Shown here in pieces: positions 34,538 to 43,684 of a stretch of 64,000 bases of DNA (position 1 is its first letter; each line of letters opens with the position of its first letter). The notes beneath the pieces were generated by a model. It ran no database searches, was not told the origin of the DNA, and saw nothing but the letters and a program-made list of their open reading frames with translations. A program made the position numbers and the translations under genes. Origin of the DNA: Streptomyces sp. NBC_01717 (GTDB taxonomy: Bacteria > Actinomycetota > Actinomycetes > Streptomycetales > Streptomycetaceae); assembly GCF_036248255.1 (NCBI RefSeq), contig NZ_CP109178.1:1612001-1676000 (forward strand), read 5' to 3'.

Positions 34538-35269
34538 ATGGCGACCGGAACCGAGGAGCCGACGCTCACTGTCGACGAGCTGGCGGCGCGCGCCGGAGTG
34601 ACCGTACGCACCGTGCGTTTCTACAGCACCCGGGGGCTGCTGCCGCCCCCGGTGATCGGGCCGCGCCGGGTCGGGCACTACGGGCACGACCACCTGTCCC
34701 GTCTGGCACTGATCGAGGAGCTTCAGCACCAGGGCATGACGCTCGCCGCGATCGAACGTTATCTGGAGCAGCTGCCGCCCGATCTGAGCGCCCACGATCT
34801 GGCGATCCACCGGGCGCTGGTGGCGTCCTGGGCGCCGGACTCGGCGGAGGAGGCGACCCGGGCGGAGCTTGAGCGGCGCGCGGGGCGGGCACTGACCGAG
34901 GAGGACGTGGACCGGCTGGCCGCGATGGGTGTGCTGGAGCGCGCGGAGGCGGCGGACGACAGCTTCCGGGTCGATCCGGGGATGCTGCGGCTGGGGGTGG
35001 AGCTGCTCGACGTACCGATCACCAACGAGACGATCCTCGCGGCGCGCACGGTGCTGCTGGAGCACACCCGCTCCGCTGCGCACGAGCTGACGCGGCTGTT
35101 CCGGGACGAGGTGTGGAACCCGTACCGGGAGCGGGAGTCGGACCCGGAGCATGTGGCGGCGATGAAGTCGCTGTCGGCCCATATGCAGCCGATGGTGCTG
35201 CAGGCTCTGGTGACCGCGTTCCAGCGGTCGCTCAAGGAAGAGCTGCGGGCCGCGTTCACGGCGGAGTGA
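34538..35269 (+). CDS. MerR-family transcriptional regulator
   Basis: A 243-residue regulator. The winged helix-turn-helix is LTVDELAARAGVTVRTVRFY followed by STRGLLPPPV and HDHLSRLALIEELQHQGMTL at residues 10-75. The long C-terminal helical region (about 160 residues) has no Cys metal site, so it likely senses an organic compound or another cue. ATG 34538 has GAGGAG upstream; an ATG-less extension of ten residues is less likely. A perfect dyad in the promoter points to autoregulation. No target operon is adjacent. Confidence 0.9.
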   Translation: MATGTEEPTLTVDELAARAGVTVRTVRFYSTRGLLPPPVIGPRRVGHYGHDHLSRLALIEELQHQGMTLAAIERYLEQLPPDLSAHDLAIHRALVASWAPDSAEEATRAELERRAGRALTEEDVDRLAAMGVLERAEAADDSFRVDPGMLRLGVELLDVPITNETILAARTVLLEHTRSAAHELTRLFRDEVWNPYRERESDPEHVAAMKSLSAHMQPMVLQALVTAFQRSLKEELRAAFTAE

Positions 35270-35314
35270 GCCCCCGCCGCAGGCGGCCGCAGCGCCTTCC
35301 CGGCGTGCGGTCCG

Positions 35315-36541
35315 TTACGAGACTGCCTCGTCCCACAGCTCGGTGGTGTGGGCGTCGATGAGTGCGCCGATCCGGTCGAGGAAGGCATCGGAAGGCTGTG
35401 GGTCGAGGCGGCGTCCGTCGCGCAGCCGTACGGCGACCTGGTCGTCGGCGGCTTCCCTCGCCCCGATCACGGCTTGGTAAGGCACCAGGCGGTCCTCCCG
35501 GATTCGGGCGCCCAGGGTGCCGCGTTCCGGCCCGGCGATCTCGGCCCGCAGCCCACGGTCGGTGCAGCGCTCGGCCAGCGCCACGGCGTTCGGCAGTTCC
35601 GCCTCGGAGATCGGGAGGATCGCCAGCTGGGTCGGGGCGAGCCAGGCAGGGAAGGCGCCGCCGTGCTGTTCGATGAGATGGGCGACGGCCCGCTCCACGC
35701 TGCCGATGATGCTGCGGTGGACCATGACCGGCCGGTGCTTCGCGCCGTCCGCGCCGATGTAGTGCAGGTCGAACCGCTCGGGCTGATGGAAGTCGACCTG
35801 GACGGTGGACAGGGTGGACTCCCTGCCCGCACCGTCGGTGACCTGGACGTCGATCTTCGGGCCGTAGAACGCCGCCTCGCCCTCCGCCGAGTCGTAGGGC
35901 AGGCCGGAGCGGTCGAGTACCTCGGTGAGCAGTGCGGTGGACCGCTGCCACTTCTCGGGCGCGGCCACGTACTTGCCGCCGGGGCCGGGGAGGGAGAGCC
36001 GGTAGCGGGCCGGGCTGATGCCCAGTGCCTGGTACGCGCTGCGGATCATCTCCAGGGCGGCCCGCGCCTCGTCGGCGACCTGGTCCAGGGTGCAGAAGAT
36101 GTGCGCGTCGTTCAGCTGGATGGCCCGGACGCGGGTCAGCCCGCCGAGCACGCCGGACAGTTCGGAACGGTACATGCCGCCCAGTTCGGCCATGCGCAGC
36201 GGCAGCTCGCGGTAACTGTGGGAACGGGAGCGGTAGATCACCGCGTGGTGCGGGCAGAGACTCGGCCGCAGGACTACCTGCTCCGATCCCAGGTCCATCG
36301 GCGGGAACATGTCGTCGCTGTAGTGCGACCAGTGCCCGGAGATCTCGTACAGCTCCCGCTTGCCCAGCACCGGCGAGTACACGTGCCGGTAGCCGGCCCG
36401 CCGCTCGGCGGTGCGGATGTACTCCTCCAGGGTGTGCCGCACGGTCGCGCCGTCGGGCAGCCAGTACGGAAGTCCCGCGCCGATCAGCGGGTCGGTGTCG
36501 AACAGGGCCAGTTCGCGGCCCAGCTTGCGGTGGTCGTGCAT
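35315..36541 (-). CDS. thrS: Short threonyl-tRNA synthetase lacking TGS and editing domains
   Basis: A 408-residue class II aminoacyl-tRNA synthetase; full-length ThrRS is about 650. It contains only the catalytic core and anticodon-binding domain. Zinc ligands that select threonine are all present: Cys in PSLCPHHAVIY, His in NDAHIFC and His in VMVHRSIIGSVER. Motif 2 reads YRSELSGVLGGLTRVRAI. Without the N-terminal domains it cannot remove mischarged serine in cis. Streptomyces often has such a second ThrRS beside the housekeeping copy. ATG 36541 has GAGGAG seven bases upstream. A Thr-codon leader and terminator precede it, implying control by charged tRNA-Thr. Confidence 0.9.
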   Translation of the reverse strand: MHDHRKLGRELALFDTDPLIGAGLPYWLPDGATVRHTLEEYIRTAERRAGYRHVYSPVLGKRELYEISGHWSHYSDDMFPPMDLGSEQVVLRPSLCPHHAVIYRSRSHSYRELPLRMAELGGMYRSELSGVLGGLTRVRAIQLNDAHIFCTLDQVADEARAALEMIRSAYQALGISPARYRLSLPGPGGKYVAAPEKWQRSTALLTEVLDRSGLPYDSAEGEAAFYGPKIDVQVTDGAGRESTLSTVQVDFHQPERFDLHYIGADGAKHRPVMVHRSIIGSVERAVAHLIEQHGGAFPAWLAPTQLAILPISEAELPNAVALAERCTDRGLRAEIAGPERGTLGARIREDRLVPYQAVIGAREAADDQVAVRLRDGRRLDPQPSDAFLDRIGALIDAHTTELWDEAVS

Positions 36542-36566
36542 GGCGGTCTCCTCGCGGTCATCGGGC

Positions 36567-36612
36567 GAGTGACCTCCCCCACGCTCTCGGCTTCGCTCGA
36601 GCAGTGAGGGAC
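36567..36612. repeat. Streptomyces-type dispersed hairpin repeat in the ThrRS leader
   Basis: The segment CCTCCCCCACGCTCTCGGCT followed by TCGCTCGAGCAGTGAGGGAC matches a GC-rich hairpin unit (CTCGGCTTCGCTCGAG core with CTCCC/GGGAC ends) that I recognise as scattered in Streptomyces intergenic DNA. Here it lies between the attenuator and the ThrRS start and may add to termination or mRNA folding. Confidence 0.5.
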
Positions 36613-36618
36613 CCCGTG

Positions 36619-36652
36619 CCGAAGCCCCGGGGCACTCGCCCCGGGGCTTCGG
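36619..36652 (-). terminator. Attenuator terminator in the ThrRS leader
   Basis: A perfect 15-bp stem with a 4-base loop (36619-36633 with 36638-36652) starts 13 bases after the leader-peptide stop codon and ends about 78 bases before the ThrRS start. On the mRNA the 5' arm contains CCGGGGC, which can instead pair with GUCCCGG inside the leader ORF (36674-36680), seven pairs with one G-U. This gives a plausible antiterminator. Termination by default and readthrough on ribosome stalling is inferred. Confidence 0.7.
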
Positions 36653-36665
36653 ACTGAGACATCTG

Positions 36666-36716
36666 TCAGCGCGCCGGGACACTCTCCGGCGTCGTCGTCA
36701 TGGCAGCGCGCTTCAT
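36666..36716 (-). CDS. Threonine-codon leader peptide of the ThrRS attenuator
   Basis: A 16-residue ORF, MKRAAMTTTPESVPAR, with three consecutive ACG threonine codons at positions 7-9. It sits immediately before a strong terminator hairpin and the threonyl-tRNA synthetase gene, the layout of ribosome-mediated attenuation. When charged tRNA-Thr is scarce a ribosome would pause at the ACG run and free the downstream GUCCCGG for antitermination. There is no Shine-Dalgarno; a TAGCGT -10 box seven bases upstream suggests a leaderless start. An internal ATG gives MTTTPESVPAR. The function is inferred from layout only. Confidence 0.6.
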   Translation of the reverse strand: MKRAAMTTTPESVPAR

Positions 36717-36723
36717 GGCGCTG

Positions 36724-36729
36724 ACGCTA
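36724..36729 (-). promoter_or_regulatory. Candidate -10 box for the ThrRS leader transcript
   Basis: On the minus strand TAGCGT ends seven bases before the leader ATG, placing the transcript start at the ATG. TGGACA lies 14 bp further up, which is short for a -35 spacer, so the -35 is uncertain. Confidence 0.4.
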
Positions 36730-36760
36730 GCAGGGTGTCCCGCTGTCCACCCGGTATTTT

Positions 36761-36797
36761 CCGGCCGGAGGATGCGGATACCGCAGCCTCCGGCCGG
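36761..36797 (-). terminator. Terminator of the fadB operon
   Basis: Two 17-base arms (36761-36777 and 36781-36797) pair with one mismatch around a 3-base loop, 24 bases past the fadB stop. Confidence 0.85.
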
Positions 36798-36821
36798 TAC
36801 GTGGCCCGCTGGGGACGCCGG

Positions 36822-38993
36822 TCAGTCGTGGAAGGTCTCGCCCTTCTCGGCCTTCTCCACCAGCAGCGCGGGCGGCAGGAACCGGTCGCCGTACTTCTCG
36901 GCGAGTTCCCGGGCGCGTGCCACGAAGCCGGGCAGGCCGCCCTCGTACCCGTTGATGTACTGGAGCACGCCTCCGGTCCACGGCGGGAAGCCGATGCCCA
37001 TGATGGATCCGATGTTGGCGTCGGCGACCGAGATGAGGACGTTCTCCTCCAGGCAGCGCACGCTGTCCAGTGCCTCGGAGAAGAGCATCCGCTCCTTCAT
37101 GTCCTCGAACGGGACGTCGGCGTCCGGCTTGGCGAAGTGCTCGCGCAGCCCCGGCCACAGCCCGGCCCGCTTGCCGTCCTCGCCGTACTCGTAGAAGCCC
37201 GCGCCGCCGCTGCGTCCGGCTCGTCCGAACTCGTCGACCATCCGGTCGATGACCGCGTCCGCAGGGTGCCCGGCCCAGGTGCCGCCCGCCTCCTCGACCG
37301 CGCGCTTCGTCTCGTTGCGGATCTTGCGCGGCAGGGTCAGCGTCAGCTCGTCCATCAGCGAGAGGACCTTGGCCGGGTAGCCGGACTGCGCCGCGGCCTG
37401 CTCGACCGACGCCGGCTCGACGCCCTCACCGACCATGGCGACGCCCTCGTTGATGAACTGGCCGATGACACGCGAGGTGAAGAAACCGCGCGAGTCGTTG
37501 ACGACGATCGGCGTCTTCTGGATCCGTCGGACCAGGTCGAAGGCGCGCGCCAGGGCCTCGTCGCCGGTCTGCTCGCCCTTGATGATCTCCACCAGCGGCA
37601 TCTTGTCGACGGGCGAGAAGAAGTGCAGGCCGATGAAGTCGGCGGGGCGCTCGACCCCCTTGGCGAGGACCGTGATCGGCAGGGTCGAGGTGTTGGAGCA
37701 GAGCAGTGCGTCGGGCTCGATGATGTCCTGGATCTCCTGGAACACCTTGTGCTTGAGCGCGGTGTCCTCGAAGACCGCCTCGATGACGGCGTCGCAGCCC
37801 GCCAGATCGGCCGGGTCGCCCGTCGGGGTGATACGGGCCAGCAGCTCGTCACGCTTCGCCTCGGTCGTACGGCCCCGGGAGAGCGCCTTGTCGAGCAGCT
37901 TCTCGCTGTAGGCCTTGCCCTTGGCGGCCGCCTCGGTGGAGACGTCCTTGAGGACGACCTCGATGCCGGCGCGGGCGCAGGAGTACGCGATGCCGGCGCC
38001 CATCATCCCGGCGCCGAGGACGGCGACCTTCCTGACCTGGCGCTCCTCGATGCCCTTGGGACGGTTGGCGCCGGAGTTGACGGCCTGGAGGTCGAAGAAG
38101 AACGCCTGGATCATGTTCTTCGAGATCTGACCGGTGACGAGCTCGGTGAAGTACCGGGCCTCGATGGTCAGCGCGGTCTCGAAGTCGACCTGGGAGCCCT
38201 CGACGGCGGCGGCCAGAATGTTGCGCGGCGCAGGCATGGGGGCGCCCGCGAGCTGCTTCTTCAGGTTGGCCGGGAAGGCTGGCAGGTTGGCGGCGAACTT
38301 CGGGTGGGACGGGGTGCCGCCGGGGATCTTGTAGCCCTTGACGTCCCAGGGCTGCTGGGACTCGGGGTGGGCGTCGATGAAGGCCCGGGCCTTGTCGAGC
38401 ATCTCCTCGGGTGTGGCCGCGACCTCGTGGACGAGGCCGTTCTCCAGGGCGCGCTGCGGGGTGTACTGGGTGCCCTGGAGGAGGACCTTCAGCAGCGCGT
38501 CGGCGACGCCCATGAGGCGTACGGTCCGGGTGACGCCGCCGCCCGCGGGCAGCAGGCCGAGGGTGACCTCGGGCAGGCCGATGCGGGAGCCGGGCGCGTC
38601 GAGCGCGATGCGGTGGTGGGAGGCGAGCGCGATCTCGTAACCGCCGCCGAGAGCCGCTCCGTTGATGGCGGCGACGACGGGAATCCCGAGGGTCTCGATG
38701 CGGCGCAGCGAGCCCTTGATGGCGGCGCCCGCGTCGAAGGCGTCCTGGGCGTTCTCCGGACCGACCTTGATCATGTCCTTGAGGTCGCCGCCCGCGAAGA
38801 AGGTCTTCTTGGCGGAGGTGTAGATGATGCCGCGGATGGCGTCCTTCTCGGCTTCCGCGCGGTCGGCGACGGCCGCGATGGAGTCCTTGAAGGCCTGGTT
38901 CATCGTGTTGGCGGACTGGTTGGGGTCGTCGAGTACGAGGGTGACGACGCCGGTCTCGTCCTGTTCCCAGCGGATGGTCGTGCTCTCGGTCAT
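36822..38993 (-). CDS. fadB: FadB-type fatty-acid oxidation multifunctional protein
   Basis: A 723-residue bifunctional enoyl-CoA hydratase/3-hydroxyacyl-CoA dehydrogenase. The N-terminal crotonase domain keeps both catalytic Glu (GGGYEIALASHHRIA and GLPEVTLGLLPAGGG). The NAD-binding motif of the dehydrogenase half is VAVLGAGMMGAGIAYSCARA near residue 325, and the catalytic His is in IGLHFFSPVDKMPLVEII. ATG 38993 has GGAGAA nine bases upstream; a TTG seven codons earlier is less likely. It is the last gene of the operon and works with the thiolase encoded 38 bases upstream in the last three beta-oxidation steps. Confidence 0.94.
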   Translation of the reverse strand: MTESTTIRWEQDETGVVTLVLDDPNQSANTMNQAFKDSIAAVADRAEAEKDAIRGIIYTSAKKTFFAGGDLKDMIKVGPENAQDAFDAGAAIKGSLRRIETLGIPVVAAINGAALGGGYEIALASHHRIALDAPGSRIGLPEVTLGLLPAGGGVTRTVRLMGVADALLKVLLQGTQYTPQRALENGLVHEVAATPEEMLDKARAFIDAHPESQQPWDVKGYKIPGGTPSHPKFAANLPAFPANLKKQLAGAPMPAPRNILAAAVEGSQVDFETALTIEARYFTELVTGQISKNMIQAFFFDLQAVNSGANRPKGIEERQVRKVAVLGAGMMGAGIAYSCARAGIEVVLKDVSTEAAAKGKAYSEKLLDKALSRGRTTEAKRDELLARITPTGDPADLAGCDAVIEAVFEDTALKHKVFQEIQDIIEPDALLCSNTSTLPITVLAKGVERPADFIGLHFFSPVDKMPLVEIIKGEQTGDEALARAFDLVRRIQKTPIVVNDSRGFFTSRVIGQFINEGVAMVGEGVEPASVEQAAAQSGYPAKVLSLMDELTLTLPRKIRNETKRAVEEAGGTWAGHPADAVIDRMVDEFGRAGRSGGAGFYEYGEDGKRAGLWPGLREHFAKPDADVPFEDMKERMLFSEALDSVRCLEENVLISVADANIGSIMGIGFPPWTGGVLQYINGYEGGLPGFVARARELAEKYGDRFLPPALLVEKAEKGETFHD

Positions 38994-39031
38994 TGCTGTG
39001 TTCTCCGTAGGCAAGGGGTGGCCGGGGACGG

Positions 39032-40246
39032 TCAGAGACGCTCGATGACGGTGGCGACGCCCATGCCGCCGCCGACGCAGAGGGTGGCGAGGCCGTACCG
39101 CTTGTCCTGGCGCTCCAGTTCGTCGATGAGCGTGCCGAGGATCATCGCTCCGGTAGCGCCGAGCGGGTGTCCGAGCGCGATGGCGCCGCCGTTGACGTTG
39201 ATCTTGTCGAGGGAGAGCCCCATGTCCCGGGCGAAGCGGAGGACGACACCGGCGAACGCCTCGTTGATCTCGACGAGGTCGATGTCGTCGATGGTGAGTC
39301 CGGCCTTGGCGAGGGCCTTGCGGGTGGCGGGGGCGGGGCCGGTCAGCATGATGGTCGGCTCGGAGCCGGAGACCGCGGCGGAGACGATCCGGGCGCGCGG
39401 CGTGAGGCCGTACCGCTCACCGGTCTCCTTGTTGCCGATGGCGACGAGGGCGGCGCCGTCCACGATGCCGGAGGAGTTGCCCGCGTGGTGGACGTGGTCG
39501 ATCTTCTCGACCCAGTGGTACTTCTGCAGCGCCACGGCGTCGAAGCCGCCCAGCTCGCCGATGGTGGCGAACGAGGGCTTGAGGGCGGCCAGCGAGTCGG
39601 CGGTGGTGCCGGGGCGCATGTGCTCGTCGTGGTCGAGGACGACGAGGCCGTTGCGGTCCTTGACCGGGACGACGGAGCGCGCGAAGCGGCCGTCCTTCCA
39701 CGCCTCGGCGGCCCGCTCCTGGGAGAGCGCGGCGAACTCGTCGACGTCGCGGCGCGAGAAGCCCTCGATGGTCGCGATGAGGTCGGCGCCGACGCCCTGC
39801 GGGGCGAAGCCGGTCTCGTAGTTGGTCATCGGGTCCATCGCCCAGGCGCCGCCGTCGGAGCCCATCGGCACCCGGGACATCGACTCGACACCGCCCGCGA
39901 GGATCAGGTCCTCCCAGCCCGAACGGACCTTCGCTGCGGCCAGGTTGACGGCTTCCAGACCGGACGCACAGAACCGGTTCTCCTGGACGCCCGCCACCGA
40001 GTCCGGGAGTCCGGCGGCGATGGCGGCGATCCGGGCGATGTCGGAGCCCTGGTCGCCGAGCGGGCTGACCACGCCGAGGACGATGTCGTCGATGGCGGCC
40101 GGGTCCAGCCCGGGGAAGCGGTTGCGGATTTCGTGGATGAGGCCGACGACGAGGTCGATCGGCTTGGTGCCGTGCAGGGCGCCATTGGCCTTGCCGCGGC
40201 CGCGCGGGGTGCGGATCGCGTCGTAGACGAATGCTTCGGTACTCAA
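39032..40246 (-). CDS. Acetyl-CoA C-acyltransferase (thiolase, FadA-type)
   Basis: A 404-residue thiolase. The nucleophilic Cys is in [17 protein letters not shown] near residue 92, the His in [15 protein letters not shown] and the second catalytic Cys in [15 protein letters not shown]. The segment [18 protein letters not shown] is typical of degradative thiolases. The start is TTG 40246 with GAAAGG eight bases upstream. It cleaves 3-ketoacyl-CoA to acetyl-CoA in partnership with the FadB-type protein. Confidence 0.93.
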   Translation of the reverse strand: MSTEAFVYDAIRTPRGRGKANGALHGTKPIDLVVGLIHEIRNRFPGLDPAAIDDIVLGVVSPLGDQGSDIARIAAIAAGLPDSVAGVQENRFCASGLEAVNLAAAKVRSGWEDLILAGGVESMSRVPMGSDGGAWAMDPMTNYETGFAPQGVGADLIATIEGFSRRDVDEFAALSQERAAEAWKDGRFARSVVPVKDRNGLVVLDHDEHMRPGTTADSLAALKPSFATIGELGGFDAVALQKYHWVEKIDHVHHAGNSSGIVDGAALVAIGNKETGERYGLTPRARIVSAAVSGSEPTIMLTGPAPATRKALAKAGLTIDDIDLVEINEAFAGVVLRFARDMGLSLDKINVNGGAIALGHPLGATGAMILGTLIDELERQDKRYGLATLCVGGGMGVATVIERL

Positions 40247-40281
40247 GACAGCAGCCTTTCGAGGGTGGTCGATCGTCGGGG

Positions 40282-41424
40282 TCAGGCGAGCAGCGAGCGG
40301 CCGATGATCTCCTTCATGATCTCGGTCGTTCCGCCGTAGATGGTCTGGATGCGGCCGTCGGTGAACGCCTTGGCGACCCGGTATTCCGCCATGTAGCCGT
40401 AGCCGCCGTGGAGCTGGAGGCAGCGGTCGGCGACGCGCTTCTGCAGCTCGGTGGCCCACCACTTGGCCATCGATGCGTGTACGGCGTCGAGTTCGCCGTT
40501 CGAGTGGTCGACGATGCACCGGTCGACGAAGGTCCGGGTGACGGCGCACTCGGTGGCCATCTCGGCGATCTCGAAGCGGATGTGCTGGAGCTTGGAGAGC
40601 GGCCGCCCGAAGGCTTCGCGCTCCTTGACGTACTGGGTGGTGATCTCCAGGAGGTACTCGGCGGCGGCGATACCGGCGAGCGCTATGCCCATCCGCTCCT
40701 GTGCCAGGTTGGTCATCAGGTGGATGAACGCGCCGTCGCGCTCACCGAGCAGGTTCTCCTTGGGGACGCGGACGTCGTTGAAGAACAGCTCGGCCGTATC
40801 CTGGGACTTCTGGCCGATCTTGTCGAGGTTGCGGCCCCGCTCGAAGCCCTCCGTGCCGCGTTCGACGACGATCAGCGAGAGCCCCTTCGCGCCGCCCTCC
40901 GGGGTGGTCTTGGCCACGACGACCACCAGGTCGGCGAGGATGCCGTTGGAGATGAACGTCTTGGAGCCGTTCAGCAGCCAGTGGTCGCCCCTGTCCTCGG
41001 CGGTGGTGCGGATGCCCTGGAGGTCGGAGCCCGCGCCGGGTTCGGTCATCGCGATGGCGGTGATGATCTCGCCGCTGCAGAAGCCCGGCAGCCAGCGCCG
41101 CTTCTGTTCCTCGGTGGCGAGCCCGGTGAGGTAGGGGCCGATGATGTCGTTGTGCAGGCCGAGAGCGAGTCCGGGGGCGCCGGCCCGGGTGAACTCCTCG
41201 GCGAGGACGGCGCTGTAGCGGAAGTCGGTGGTGCCACCGCCGCCGTACTCCTCGGGCACGGCGAAGCCGAGCAGTCCCTGCCGGCCGGCCGCGAGCCAGG
41301 CCTCGCGCGAGACGATGCCGTCCTTCTCCCACTGCTCGTAGTGCGGGAGGACTTCCTTGGTCAGGAAGGTCCGGACGGTCTCACGGAACGCGTCGTGCTC
41401 CTCGGTGAAGATCTGCCGCTGCAC
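40282..41424 (-). CDS. Acyl-CoA dehydrogenase
   Basis: A 380-residue FAD acyl-CoA dehydrogenase. Hallmarks: [18 protein letters not shown] (FAD/substrate contacts), [25 protein letters not shown] and the catalytic Glu segment [19 protein letters not shown]. It performs the first oxidation of an acyl-CoA. The chain-length or branching preference cannot be read directly; the CaiB-type racemase/transferase upstream hints at branched or unusual acids. It is ten bases from the LLM gene and 35 from the thiolase gene. Confidence 0.93.
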   Translation of the reverse strand: MQRQIFTEEHDAFRETVRTFLTKEVLPHYEQWEKDGIVSREAWLAAGRQGLLGFAVPEEYGGGGTTDFRYSAVLAEEFTRAGAPGLALGLHNDIIGPYLTGLATEEQKRRWLPGFCSGEIITAIAMTEPGAGSDLQGIRTTAEDRGDHWLLNGSKTFISNGILADLVVVVAKTTPEGGAKGLSLIVVERGTEGFERGRNLDKIGQKSQDTAELFFNDVRVPKENLLGERDGAFIHLMTNLAQERMGIALAGIAAAEYLLEITTQYVKEREAFGRPLSKLQHIRFEIAEMATECAVTRTFVDRCIVDHSNGELDAVHASMAKWWATELQKRVADRCLQLHGGYGYMAEYRVAKAFTDGRIQTIYGGTTEIMKEIIGRSLLA

Positions 41425-41434
41425 TGCGGGCCCC

Positions 41435-42460
41435 CTAGAGCCAGTTCTTGACGGTGGAGATCAGCCGGGCCGGATCGGGACCGACCGGGATGACGTTGAG
41501 CATGGTGACGCCGGACTCGCGGAACGCCTCGATGCGGTCGCGTACGTACCCCTCGGGTCCGCACAGCGACATGAGCTCGCAGAATTCGTCCGGGACGGCG
41601 GCCTCGGCCTCCTTCTTCTTCCCGGAGAGGTACAGCTCCTGGATGAGCGCGGCTTCCTTCTCGTATCCGTAGGCGACGGCGAGGTCGTTGTAGAAGTTCT
41701 TTCCCTTGGCGCCCATTCCGCCGACGTACAGCGCGATCTGCGGGCGGGCGAGGTCCCTGAGCGCGGCCGCGTCGTCGCCGATGGCAAGGAGTCCGCCGGC
41801 GACGGTCTGCAGCGGGCCGCGCGCCGGGTCGCGCTCGGCGGCGCCCTCGGCGAGGACCGTGCCCCACACCTGCTGGGCCTTCTCGGGGAGGTAGAGGGTG
41901 GGCAGCCAGCCGTCGGCGATCTCGGCGGTCAGCCGGACATTGGCGGGGCCGAGCGAGGCGATGTAGAGCGGGATCTCCTCGCGCACCGGACGGGTGAGGA
42001 TCTTCAGGGGCTTGCCGAGCCGGCCGCCCTTCTCCTTGGGCAGCGGCATGTCGGTGATGCCGTGGTGGTCGATGACTTCGCGGCGCCAGATCCGGCGGCA
42101 CAGTTCGACGGTCTCGCGGGTCCGGCCGAGCGGCTTGTCGTACGCCTTGCCGTGCCAGCCCTCGACGACCTGCGGCCCGGACGCGCCGAGCCCGAGCAGC
42201 GCCCGGCCGCCGGAGATCGCGTCGAGTCCGGCGCCGGTCTGGGCGATCAGGGCGGGGGTGCGGGAGTAGACGTTGAGGATCGCCGCACCGATCTTCATGC
42301 GTTCGGTGCGGGCGGCCAGATAGCCCATGAGGGTGGGCGAGTCGAAGCCGTAGGCCTCCGCGACCCAGACGGCGTCGAGTCCGGCGGACTCCAGGGCAGC
42401 GACCTGGTCGCAGGCCTCGCGCGGGTCGCCCGCGTAGTTCAGCGGCAGGGAGAGTTCCAT
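41435..42460 (-). CDS. LLM-class F420-dependent oxidoreductase
   Basis: A 341-residue luciferase-like TIM-barrel oxidoreductase. LESAGLDAVWVAEAYGFDSP and MKIGAAILNVYSRTPALIAQ are typical of actinobacterial F420-dependent members, followed by GRALLGLGASGPQVVEGWHG. The ATG overlaps the CoA-transferase stop by one base (TGATG). Within an acyl-CoA operon such enzymes may reduce or oxidise an unusual acyl intermediate, as seen in steroid and terpenoid catabolic clusters. The cofactor is inferred from family, not shown. Confidence 0.88.
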   Translation of the reverse strand: MELSLPLNYAGDPREACDQVAALESAGLDAVWVAEAYGFDSPTLMGYLAARTERMKIGAAILNVYSRTPALIAQTGAGLDAISGGRALLGLGASGPQVVEGWHGKAYDKPLGRTRETVELCRRIWRREVIDHHGITDMPLPKEKGGRLGKPLKILTRPVREEIPLYIASLGPANVRLTAEIADGWLPTLYLPEKAQQVWGTVLAEGAAERDPARGPLQTVAGGLLAIGDDAAALRDLARPQIALYVGGMGAKGKNFYNDLAVAYGYEKEAALIQELYLSGKKKEAEAAVPDEFCELMSLCGPEGYVRDRIEAFRESGVTMLNVIPVGPDPARLISTVKNWL

Positions 42461-43602
42461 CAGTCGGTGGTGTCCTTCCGGGGCCGGTGCATGCTCGGTA
42501 CGTCCCAGTCGCGGGCGACGTCCTCGGTGTCCGCGCCGGGCTGCGCGGGTCCGCTGCGTACGGAGACGGGTGTGGCGGAGAAGCGGGGTGCGGGAGCGGG
42601 CTGGGTGAGGCCGCCGTGTTCGACGAAGGTGGAGCGGGCGGCGAGGTGCGGGTGATGCGGGGCCTCGCGGAGCGAGAGGACGGGGGCCACACAGGCGTCC
42701 GTGGCTTCGAAGACCTCGGTCCACTCCGCGCGCGTCCGGGTCCTGAACCGGTCGGCGACGGCCGTGCGCAGCTCCTCCCAGCGGGTGACGTCCTTGCGGT
42801 CCGGGGCCCGGTCCTCGATGCCGAGGAGCTTGACGAACTCGTCGTAGAACTGCTGCTCCAGCGGGCCGACCGCCATGTACTGGCCGTCGGCGGTCTCGTA
42901 CGAACCGTAGAACGGACAGCCGCCGTCCAGGAGGTTGGAGCCGCGCCGGTCCTGCCAGCCGCCGGCCGCCAGCATCCCGTGGATCATCGTGGCGAGATGG
43001 GCGGCGCCGTCGACAATCGCCGCGTCGACGACCTGGCCCGTGCCACCGGGGGTGCGGGCGTGCTGGAGGGCGGCGAGGATGCCGACGACGAGATAGAGCG
43101 AGCCGCCCGCGTAGTCGCCGACCAGATTGGCGGGGACGGTGGGCGGCTCGCCGGGCTTGCCGATCATGGAGAGCGTGCCGGTGAGGGCGATGTACGCGAT
43201 GTCGTGTCCGGCCCGCTCGGCGAGTGGCCCGTCCTGGCCCCAGCCGGTCATCCGCCCGTAGACGAGCCCGGGATTGCGGGCGAGACAGGCGTCGGGGCCG
43301 ACGCCGAGGCGTTCGGCGACGCCCGGCCGGTAGCCCTCGATCAGGATGTCGGCGCGTTCGACCAGGTCCAGGACACGGTCCGGGCCGTCCTCGGCCTTGA
43401 GGTCGACGAGCACGGAGCGTTTGTTGCGGTTGGTGAGGTCGTACGCGGGATCGATGCCTAGCCCCGGGCCGGCCGGCCGGTCGACCCTGACGACATCGGC
43501 ACCGAGGTCGGCCAGGAGCATCGCGGCGAACGGGCCGGGGCCGATGCCCGCCAGCTCCACCACGCGTACGCCCGCCAGCGGGCCGTGCTCCGTCGTTGCC
43601 AT
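42460..43602 (-). CDS. CaiB/BaiF-type CoA transferase or alpha-methylacyl-CoA racemase
   Basis: A 380-residue family III CoA transferase/racemase. Conserved parts are GVRVVELAGIGPGPFAAMLL, ADVVRVDRPAGPG, NRNKRSVLVDLK and the active-site region PANLVGDYAGGSLYLVVGIL with a catalytic Asp. The GHDIAYIALTG segment with His, close to the Mycobacterium alpha-methylacyl-CoA racemase pattern, favours racemase, needed to make 2-methylacyl-CoA of the S form before dehydrogenation. It is the first gene of the five-gene operon, with a KstR2-like palindrome about 85 bp upstream. Confidence 0.9.
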   Translation of the reverse strand: MATTEHGPLAGVRVVELAGIGPGPFAAMLLADLGADVVRVDRPAGPGLGIDPAYDLTNRNKRSVLVDLKAEDGPDRVLDLVERADILIEGYRPGVAERLGVGPDACLARNPGLVYGRMTGWGQDGPLAERAGHDIAYIALTGTLSMIGKPGEPPTVPANLVGDYAGGSLYLVVGILAALQHARTPGGTGQVVDAAIVDGAAHLATMIHGMLAAGGWQDRRGSNLLDGGCPFYGSYETADGQYMAVGPLEQQFYDEFVKLLGIEDRAPDRKDVTRWEELRTAVADRFRTRTRAEWTEVFEATDACVAPVLSLREAPHHPHLAARSTFVEHGGLTQPAPAPRFSATPVSVRSGPAQPGADTEDVARDWDVPSMHRPRKDTTD

Positions 43603-43684
43603 CAAGCCCCCAGCGGTGTGACACAACTGATGTAACAGCGATGATGCTAAGAACGTGCCGCGCTCCGCACAACCCTTTGAGCCG

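Noticed and set aside
36735..39821. Open plus-strand frame of 1028 codons opposite fadB and the thiolase
   Set aside because: Antisense shadow of two intact enzymes, with repetitive Asp/Gly/Val composition.
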